A DNA stretch of 42,559 nt, from positions 1 to 42,559 of the forward strand of contig JASMHR010000005.1 of NCBI GenBank assembly GCA_030750665.1, given 5' to 3'. Positions within the stretch are counted from its first letter, which is position 1. Every line of letters begins with the position of its first letter. Source of the stretch: Candidatus Poseidoniaceae archaeon (GTDB lineage Archaea > Thermoplasmatota > Poseidoniia > Poseidoniales > Poseidoniaceae). Made by a program: the position numbers and the translations under genes. The notes below the pieces were generated by a model, which saw only the letters and a program-made list of their open reading frames with translations, ran no database searches and had not been told where the DNA came from. This document shows positions 37,279 to 42,559 of this stretch, piece after piece.

Positions 37279-38219
37279 TGCAGGCAAGCAATTCTCGACG
37301 AAGCCGCAGACAACCAGCAATCCGTCTTTTGGCACAGGAATTCGGTGAATCATCGATGTCAGAGAAGGGCCCCGGGGAGTTCGACCCAGGATTTGTAGTC
37401 ACTAAATTAGGTACGCGGGTCAACAGATTGTTGGTCGCTGGTCTGCTTGAAGGACTTGCGCCAATGGAGACCTCTGGAGGGATAATGTGGCGAGGTCAAC
37501 TACGAGATGCTTCAGGAGTTCATCACTTCTCTGTTGGACATTTTGATAGCGAGGAAATACAAGCATATACCGAAGAATTAGCAGCGTTACTTGAATCTGG
37601 CGATCCTTTGTTGCTGATGATGGTTGCAAAAGGTCGTTGCTATACCACTGAAGAAGGAGCGGTGTATACCAATATGCGTCCGGAGGAGATTGCAGTTATT
37701 GACCGTTCAAGATATGCAAATTGGCTGGTTGAGGTGAGTGAAGAGACGATGAAGCGTATCACCGACCATGATGCAGCAGCAGCTCTAGCACCTTCACGTC
37801 AAGCATATGCGGAAGCAGGTATTGCAAGCAACATGATTGAAGGATTATTGGCGGCAAGAGAATTCTATGGCGACATCGATACCGAGGTCTACCGCTTGAT
37901 GGTCATGCGGGCCTTGGATATTGCAGAAGGCAAGAGAGAGGTCAGTGAATCTACTTGGGACAAGAAGCCGACAGCGACTCTCGATATTGATAGAGTTGAG
38001 TCTGGAGATGATACAGATGATGGTTCACAGTCATTGAGTGAAACAGTGGTTTTAATCGTTGAACAACTTGATGATGGAAAGGGCGTGGACCTTGAAACGG
38101 TGTTGGCTGCATGCGATTCCAGAGGTTTTGACAGGAAATTAGCAGAAACGGCAGTGGATGACCTTGTCAATCAGGGCACATTGTCAGAACCGCGATTCTC
38201 TTGGTTCAAACTTTCTTGA
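37275..38219 (+). CDS. RPA-associated protein (RPAP, COG3390-like)
   Basis: 314 residues from the ATG at 37275, which overlaps the RPA stop (ATGA, 37275-37278); a GTG at 37263 is also open. RRQPAIRLLAQEFGESS and the following single OB-fold (VVTKLGTRVNRLLVAGLLEGL, MWRGQLRDASGVHHFSVGHF) match archaeal RPAP, which forms a complex with RPA. The central ARYANWLVEVSE-like segment (RYANWLVEVSEETMKRI) and a C-terminal winged-helix-like part (LETVLAACDSRGFDRKLAETAVDDLVNQGTLSEP) complete it, the latter perhaps binding DNA or partner proteins. It is translationally coupled to RPA. Confidence 0.85.
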   Translation: MMQASNSRRSRRQPAIRLLAQEFGESSMSEKGPGEFDPGFVVTKLGTRVNRLLVAGLLEGLAPMETSGGIMWRGQLRDASGVHHFSVGHFDSEEIQAYTEELAALLESGDPLLLMMVAKGRCYTTEEGAVYTNMRPEEIAVIDRSRYANWLVEVSEETMKRITDHDAAAALAPSRQAYAEAGIASNMIEGLLAAREFYGDIDTEVYRLMVMRALDIAEGKREVSESTWDKKPTATLDIDRVESGDDTDDGSQSLSETVVLIVEQLDDGKGVDLETVLAACDSRGFDRKLAETAVDDLVNQGTLSEPRFSWFKLS

Positions 38220-38227
38220 GACTTTTC

Positions 38228-38244
38228 AGGCCCCTATGGGGCCT
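38228..38244 (+). terminator. Perfect 7-bp GC-rich hairpin after the RPA operon
   Basis: AGGCCCC, loop TAT, GGGGCCT, starting 9 bases after the RPAP stop and followed by TGTT. It may end or attenuate RPA transcription, or act as a leader stem for the next gene, whose start is 64 bases further on. No long T-run follows, so termination is not certain. Confidence 0.5.
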
Positions 38245-38307
38245 TGTTCAATCGTCAATACCTTCAAGGGCGAGTTGAGGGGTGTCAGGTCCGAGGGTGG
38301 CACACAT

Positions 38308-38661
38308 ATGGCAGGGCAGGACTTCTTCATTCGACCAGCAACGGGCATGACAAGCGATGATTGGATACGGTTAGAGGAGTGTGATATCAGCATTTCAATA
38401 GCGCGAAGAATGACGCGTACTGTTACTCATGGAGGCGAAGGAGACGACCTTATCGATGAGGGTGCAGAAAGTGCAGTCTATACTATCCGCGGAGAAATGA
38501 ATATTGAGATATATCGCAAGGTTGTTGAGATGTTCCGCTCCGGACAACCGTATATTCACGACCCATTTGAAGAGAGGGATGTCAAGGTCGTATTCAGCAA
38601 ATTGGATTATGATGGTTCAAACGAGGAATTCGTTTTTGAGTTGATTGAGGATATTCGTTGA
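38308..38661 (+). CDS. Small protein of unknown function, first gene of the Tad-like locus
   Basis: 117 residues from the ATG at 38308. The frame is open from 38158, but upstream starts at 38158 and 38236 would run through the hairpin or the RPAP gene. The sequence is beta-rich and uncharged at its ends, with no signal peptide or membrane helix: MAGQDFFIRPATGMTSDD, then CDISISIARRM, then ESAVYTIRGEMNIEIYRKV, VEMFRSGQPYIHDPFEERDVKVVFSKLDYD and EEFVFELIEDIR. This alternation is loosely like small phage-tail or tube assembly proteins, but that is only a resemblance in strand pattern. Its stop overlaps the start of the GspF-like gene (TTGA, 38658-38661), so it is coupled to the secretion genes. 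It could be a cytosolic assembly factor or regulator of the motor. Confidence 0.7.
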   Translation: MAGQDFFIRPATGMTSDDWIRLEECDISISIARRMTRTVTHGGEGDDLIDEGAESAVYTIRGEMNIEIYRKVVEMFRSGQPYIHDPFEERDVKVVFSKLDYDGSNEEFVFELIEDIR

Positions 38662-39245
38662 GAGTGATTTCAGTGGCAGCACAAGACGAGGACAGAGAAC
38701 TTCTGTATGTCATCAGGACCATGGAGGTCATGATGGGTTCAGGAATCGGCCTCGAAGGTGCAATCACATCAATTTCACGAGGCGGATATGGCTGTATCTC
38801 CTCGGATTTCCAGAAGGTGATGGTCAATACCCGTAAGGGCAAAGGTTTGGTCGAGGAGTTACGTCGTGTCCAAAAAAGGGCTAAATCAGATGCCTACAAA
38901 CGCCTTTTGAACACAATGATTGAGAATATTATCTCCAATACTGATATCGTCAAGACCTTGAAGAATCAAGGTGGTCGAGAAGAGGAGAAGCGAACTGAGA
39001 AGGTAGAGAAATACATCGAGGAATTAAGTGGTCTGCCTGAGACCTTGCTCTCAATAGGAATGATTTCGCCAATCATCCTCGCAATTCTTGCTATCACTCC
39101 ACAGATGATGGCTGGTGCTGGTGATATCATGCCACTACCAGACGCAGATGCAGTTGGATCAATTGTCAATGGCGGCCTGTTCTTCACTGTCGTGATGATG
39201 GCGATGATAGGCCTGAAGGCACATACGAAGGACCCAGGGTTGTGA
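38658..39245 (+). CDS. GspF/TadB-like membrane protein of a Tad-type or type IV pilus-like system
   Basis: 195 residues if begun at the TTG that overlaps the previous stop; a GTG at 38664 is an alternative. The type II secretion system F domain is shown by ELLYVIRTMEVMMGSGIGLEGAITSIS, the charged LVEELRRVQKRAKSDAYKRLLNTMIEN and the helix region ENIISNTDIVKTLKNQGGREEEKRTEKVEKYIEEL. Two membrane helices end the protein (about 130-152 and 167-186). This is about half the size of FlaJ/TadC-type proteins. Two such short proteins in tandem are the TadB-TadC arrangement and differ from the fused archaellum FlaJ. It would form the inner-membrane platform for the ATPase encoded downstream. Confidence 0.8.
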   Translation: MRVISVAAQDEDRELLYVIRTMEVMMGSGIGLEGAITSISRGGYGCISSDFQKVMVNTRKGKGLVEELRRVQKRAKSDAYKRLLNTMIENIISNTDIVKTLKNQGGREEEKRTEKVEKYIEELSGLPETLLSIGMISPIILAILAITPQMMAGAGDIMPLPDADAVGSIVNGGLFFTVVMMAMIGLKAHTKDPGL

Positions 39246-39249
39246 ACAG

Positions 39250-39978
39250 ATGATATTCTATTTCTTCGAGGTTCTCAACGACCATCCTCTGATGTTGTTA
39301 CTGCTCAATGTTGGTCTTGCGGGACTTGGAGGGGCTTTACCACCAATCATTGAGAGGGCTCGCAGACGAGGACTTGAGAATTCTCTTCCAGAGGTGCTGG
39401 AAGGACTATCCGACAGTATTGGGGCAGGCCAAGGTCTGCAACAAGCCATCATGAAGGTCAGCGAGAGTCGTTCAGACTTGTTCGGCAAACTATTGCGAGA
39501 GACTCTGGATGTGAGTGCAGTGACCTCCTTTGATGCAGCGTTGGCGGATTTCGCCATGAAGACTCGTTCCAAGCAGATTCAGAGGGTCATCAATCTCCTA
39601 TCCACCGCCGAGGAGAACGATGCACCAATTCAAGAGATATTGTTCCGAAGCAGTCTAGAATATGAGAAACTCAATGATCTTGTCAACAAGAGGGAGAATG
39701 ACCTAATGGGTCAGGCGATTCTCATCATCTTGTTCATTTCCGTCGGCCTACCTGCACTCATCGCCTTCATTGTCGGTCTATTCGCACCTGAATCTTCAGG
39801 ATATGCGGTCGACGAGGTCAACAGCGCCATGGTACATTTCTTTGGGGCTGCATCGGGAGTGGCAGTGTTGGTCTCCGGGCGAATGCTTGGCCGAGCAAAG
39901 GATTACTTGTGGTTGATACCACTGTGGATGTTCGCATCGATGGCCGTATACAAATTCGGCTACATCATGATAATCTGA
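39250..39978 (+). CDS. GspF/TadC-like membrane protein
   Basis: 242 residues, starting 4 bases after the preceding stop. The first membrane helix (about 14-34, LMLLLLNVGLAGLGGALPPI) precedes a cytosolic F domain: RRRGLENSLPEVLEGLSDSIGAGQGLQQAIMKVSES, then LLRETLDVSAVTSFDAALADFAMKTRSKQIQRVINLLSTAEENDAP. Three more helices follow (about 153-175, 195-214 and 219-240). It is the second platform subunit of the Tad-like motor, partner of the 195-residue protein. No pilin, prepilin peptidase or FlaH-like gene is in the window. Confidence 0.85.
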   Translation: MIFYFFEVLNDHPLMLLLLNVGLAGLGGALPPIIERARRRGLENSLPEVLEGLSDSIGAGQGLQQAIMKVSESRSDLFGKLLRETLDVSAVTSFDAALADFAMKTRSKQIQRVINLLSTAEENDAPIQEILFRSSLEYEKLNDLVNKRENDLMGQAILIILFISVGLPALIAFIVGLFAPESSGYAVDEVNSAMVHFFGAASGVAVLVSGRMLGRAKDYLWLIPLWMFASMAVYKFGYIMII

Positions 39979-39979
39979 A

Positions 39980-39987
39980 GGAAGTGA
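39980..39987 (+). promoter_or_regulatory. Shine-Dalgarno GGAAGTGA of the TadA-like gene
   Basis: GGAAGTGA, one mismatch from consensus, lies 4 bases before the ATG at 39992 and just after the preceding TGA. Confidence 0.65.
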
Positions 39988-39991
39988 GAAA

Positions 39992-41230
39992 ATGGCAGAA
40001 GAAATACTAGCACAATACGGGAATGTTACCATATATGCAGAATCGAACCACCCGAGTCCAGTCTACCACGTTGAGGGCGATGTCCCACCAAACCCATATG
40101 GTAAACTTCAGGCTCTCTTTGAGGATGACAATCTGGAAGAAGTGATGTATAACGGAGGAACACAGTGTGTCAAGGTCGCACATCGAGACTTCGATATGTG
40201 TAGGACCAATATCTGGATTGAGGATGAAGAAGGCCTGGCCATCTGCAAGAACATTGCTTCGTTCACAAACGTGCCATTGGGAGACGGTCCAGGAATGGTT
40301 CCTATCTTCGACGGCAGACTTCCAGACGGAAGCCGTGTCAATGGAACCATCCCACCGGTCAGTCCTGATGGACCGACCCTGACCATCCGTAAATTCATGG
40401 AAGACCCATTCACAATGGTCAATCTCATCAAGTTTGGAACCGTCAACCTTCGCCTTGCAGCCATGATGTGGGTATGGATAGAAGGATTGGACTCTAGACC
40501 TGCTAACTTCGTCATCGCTGGTGGAACCGGTTCAGGTAAAACCACAACTCTCAACTGTTTGGGAATGTATATTCCTTGGCACAAGCGTCTGCTCACTGTC
40601 GAGGATACCGCTGAATTGCAGGTCTACCACGACCATTGGTTGAGAATGGAGACACGACAGGAGAGGCCAGATGGAACCCCTGAAGTGAACATGATTGACT
40701 GCCTCAAATCGAGTCTGCGTATGCGCCCTGACAGGATAATCGTCGGAGAAGTGCGTGGACCTGAGGCTGCAACTCTTCTGACTGCGATGAACACAGGCCA
40801 CGATGGTTCATTCGGAAGCCTGCACGCAAACACCGGTGCAGAGACGGTCACCCGTCTCATCAATCCACCAATGGATGTTCCACCAATCATGCTGACTGGC
40901 CTTGACCTGATCATCATTCAAGCCAGACTTCACGTCAAGGGTAAGACCGCTAGAAAGATAGTGGAGGTTTCAGAAGTTGCAGGTATGGAAGGAGACAAAC
41001 CTAGACTTAATCCAATCTGGAAATATGACCCCGAAGCGGATGAGATTGTAGAAACCGGTATCCCATCAAAGATGAAGGAAACCATCTGCAAGGCAGCAGG
41101 AGTCACACCAGCGACCTTCGAGCAACATGTACAGCAGCGTATGGGAATCCTGAACGACCTGTTGAACAGGGACATTACAGACATCGGTACCGTCACCCAG
41201 GTCATTCAAGGATTCTATTCCTCACGATGA
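39992..41230 (+). CDS. TadA/FlaI/VirB11-type secretion ATPase
   Basis: Hexameric motor ATPase for pilus assembly or protein export. 412 residues. The N-terminal domain binds the platform (FEDDNLEEVMYNGG, RLPDGSRVNGTIPPVSPDGPTLTIRKF). The C-terminal RecA-like domain has Walker A GGTGSGKTTT (about 176-185), an Asp box LLTVEDTAELQ, Walker B RPDRIIVGEVRGPEA (about 246-260) and the HAN motif GSLHANTGAET (about 275-285). The length is typical. It is shorter than FlaI, which carries a longer N-terminal region, and closer to TadA/GspE2. It is the third gene of the Tad-like run; its stop region overlaps an ATGA that opens the frame of the downstream repeat protein. Confidence 0.95.
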   Translation: MAEEILAQYGNVTIYAESNHPSPVYHVEGDVPPNPYGKLQALFEDDNLEEVMYNGGTQCVKVAHRDFDMCRTNIWIEDEEGLAICKNIASFTNVPLGDGPGMVPIFDGRLPDGSRVNGTIPPVSPDGPTLTIRKFMEDPFTMVNLIKFGTVNLRLAAMMWVWIEGLDSRPANFVIAGGTGSGKTTTLNCLGMYIPWHKRLLTVEDTAELQVYHDHWLRMETRQERPDGTPEVNMIDCLKSSLRMRPDRIIVGEVRGPEAATLLTAMNTGHDGSFGSLHANTGAETVTRLINPPMDVPPIMLTGLDLIIIQARLHVKGKTARKIVEVSEVAGMEGDKPRLNPIWKYDPEADEIVETGIPSKMKETICKAAGVTPATFEQHVQQRMGILNDLLNRDITDIGTVTQVIQGFYSSR

Positions 41231-41244
41231 TTAATGGTGGCAGC

Positions 41245-42559
41245 ATGAAAACCGAGAAAACACTGCATCTTCGTTCGCTCGTTCTAGTTCTGCTGATGTT
41301 GACCAGTTTTACAGTTCCTCTGCTCAGTCCTTTCGAACCATCCGAAGATACAGAACTTGAGAATCAATCCCAGCGATACGAGACCACTACATCCGATACA
41401 TCAGTGGCGATGATGTTGAAGGACATACGTTTGGGTTCCCCAGGCAGTAGTGTCAGCCAGATTCGGGTGGTTCCTGGGCCTAATGGTATCGGCCATACAG
41501 CATTTTTCAAAGCGAACAATGGTACTGGTGGCGATGAGCTATGGAAGTCTGATGGAACCCCAGAGGGTACTATGCTAGTCAAGGATATCCGCACTGTTGC
41601 AGGAAATACTGACATAGACAAAATGACAGTAGTTGGTAGTACACTCTTTTTCAGAGCAAATGATGGTAACAATGGAACTGAACTGTGGAAGTCTGATGGA
41701 ACCAGTCAGGGCACTGTGATGGTAAAGGATATCAATTCTGGGTCCAACAGTAGTGCTCCTGAATTTTTGACAGCGGTGGGTGACTTGCTTTTCTTCAGGG
41801 CGATACATCCTGACAGTGGTTGTGAATTGTGGGTTAGTGATGGGACCAGCAGTGGCACGTTCCTGCTCAAGGATATCTATTCAGGAGCGCATCCCAACAA
41901 TGGATATCCTGAGAGTTTGACTGCAGTTGGCAATAATCTCTATTTCACAGTATATGATGCCGGCTATCAGCTCTGGAAGAGTAATGGTACTACCGCTGGA
42001 ACTACGCTGGTGAAGATTATTGCTTCGAGCAATGGTCGTGCGACTGAATTGACAGCGGTGGGTAATACACTGTTTTTCAGTGCACAAAACCCATCAGCAG
42101 GTACATCGACAGGAGATGAACTCTGGGCAAGTGAAGGTACAGATAGTAGCACGTGGATGGTCAAGGACATCAATTCAGGAACATCCAGCAGTTCTCCCAA
42201 GGAACTTGAAGCAGTTGGTAATACGTTGTATTTCAAAGCCAATGACGGTAGTAATGGTGATGAACTATGGAAGAGTAATGGAACCGAATCTGGAACGATG
42301 ATGGTCAAGGATATAGACGGTGCATCATCGTCAAGTTTGGGCTCTTATCCTGATCTAACGGCGGTGGGGAACCTCTTGTTTTTCGATGCGGATGATGGCA
42401 CTGGTAAAGGGACTGAGTTGTGGAAGTCTGATGGCACATCAGTTGGTACGGTGATGGTCAAGGATATCAGATTAGGTTCAGCCAGTAGTGATACAGGGTA
42501 TTTCAGTGCCTCAGGCTCAACATTGTACTTTGATGCGAACGATGGTATCAATGGGCATG
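41245..42559 (+). CDS. Secreted ELWKSDGT-repeat protein, 5' part (runs off the window)
   Basis: The frame is open to the window end. The start at 41245 is chosen because GGTGG at 41236-41240 lies 4 bases upstream; an ATG at 41227 forms an ATGA overlap with the TadA stop. A signal peptide (MKTEKTLHLRSLVLVLLMLT and following) is followed by a 30-residue acidic linker. From about residue 70 there are seven tandem repeats of about 45-60 residues, each of the form LTAVGxxLFFxAxDGxxGxELWKSDGTxxGTxMVKDI, then a partial eighth at the edge. Such hyalin-like/ELWxSDGT repeats form beta-propeller-like or fibre domains in large surface proteins of marine bacteria and archaea. Coupling to the Tad-like ATPase suggests a substrate of, or anchor for, that system; this is inference. 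The C-terminus is not visible. Confidence 0.88.
   Translation, partial: MKTEKTLHLRSLVLVLLMLTSFTVPLLSPFEPSEDTELENQSQRYETTTSDTSVAMMLKDIRLGSPGSSVSQIRVVPGPNGIGHTAFFKANNGTGGDELWKSDGTPEGTMLVKDIRTVAGNTDIDKMTVVGSTLFFRANDGNNGTELWKSDGTSQGTVMVKDINSGSNSSAPEFLTAVGDLLFFRAIHPDSGCELWVSDGTSSGTFLLKDIYSGAHPNNGYPESLTAVGNNLYFTVYDAGYQLWKSNGTTAGTTLVKIIASSNGRATELTAVGNTLFFSAQNPSAGTSTGDELWASEGTDSSTWMVKDINSGTSSSSPKELEAVGNTLYFKANDGSNGDELWKSNGTESGTMMVKDIDGASSSSLGSYPDLTAVGNLLFFDADDGTGKGTELWKSDGTSVGTVMVKDIRLGSASSDTGYFSASGSTLYFDANDGINGH
41500..42559 (+). repeat. Tandem protein-coding repeats (ELWKSDGT type)
   Basis: Seven full copies of GDELWKSDGTxxGT, with variants CELWVSDGT, YQLWKSNGT and DELWASEGT, at irregular spacing of about 130-175 bp. 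Copies differ by many synonymous changes, so they are old divergent repeats, not a recent amplification. Confidence 0.9.

Noticed and set aside
39250-41230. Archaellum (FlaHIJ) operon
   Set aside because: No FlaH, FlaB or fused FlaJ; two short GspF proteins and a TadA-length ATPase point to a Tad-like system.
41500-42559. CRISPR array or DNA tandem repeat
   Set aside because: Repeats are divergent at the DNA level, spaced irregularly and lie in one open frame.

Overview
The window looks like marine planktonic euryarchaeal DNA of the Marine Group II / Poseidoniales type (Thermoplasmatota). This is inferred from gene content, not from a marker search. Archaeal hallmarks are a Hel308-type helicase, the KEOPS subunit Cgi121, an archaeal RPA with its RPA-associated protein, a SerK-like ParB-fold protein and a FlaI/TadA-type secretion ATPase. 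They sit beside genes of bacterial flavour: gyrB-gyrA, a class II CCA-adding enzyme, a plant/bacterial-type glutaminyl-peptide cyclotransferase and secreted PKD proteins. Genes are tightly packed, ATGA/TGATG overlaps are common, and no gene-free stretch exceeds 300 bases. I see no tRNA, rRNA, CRISPR array or insertion sequence.

Layout. 1-179 is AT-rich and gene-free. 180-3167 (minus) holds an acidic proline-rich membrane protein and a CCA-adding enzyme. 3255-3704 (plus) is a SerK-like protein. 3692-7404 (minus) is a three-gene run: membrane protein, PCMT-like methyltransferase, M61 peptidase. 7505-8254 (plus) is a DUF2085 membrane protein. 8290-11463 (minus) is a coupled run: glutaminyl cyclotransferase, membrane protein with a carboxypeptidase-regulatory-like domain, thymidylate kinase with an extra C-terminal domain. 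Divergent from it, 11540-15769 (plus) encodes a large secreted HExxH peptidase with PKD repeats, broken by an in-frame TAA. A small secreted protein and type I 3-dehydroquinate dehydratase follow.

17834-22555 is gyrB-gyrA, with a 10-bp perfect hairpin in the gyrB leader. It is followed by a LeuA-like synthase, a zinc acylase of the AstE/aspartoacylase family, a hotdog thioesterase, a SprT-like protein, a large unknown secreted protein and a TerB-like membrane protein. 29402-41230 is a long plus-strand series: Hel308, Cgi121, TldD, TldE, RPA, RPA-associated protein, an unrecognised 117-residue protein, two short GspF/TadC-like membrane proteins and the TadA-like ATPase. It ends in a secreted protein made of ELWKSDGT repeats that runs off the window.

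Two themes stand out. The first is an extracellular-protein economy (PKD peptidase, glutaminyl cyclase, M61 peptidase, a secretion/pilus motor and a repeat-bearing surface protein). The second is DNA maintenance (gyrase, Hel308, RPA, SprT-like). The best leads are the nonsense codon inside the PKD peptidase, the group of perfect 3-nt-loop hairpins in intergenic leaders (gyrB especially), and the pilin-less Tad-like locus with its unknown first gene and repeat-protein cargo candidate.
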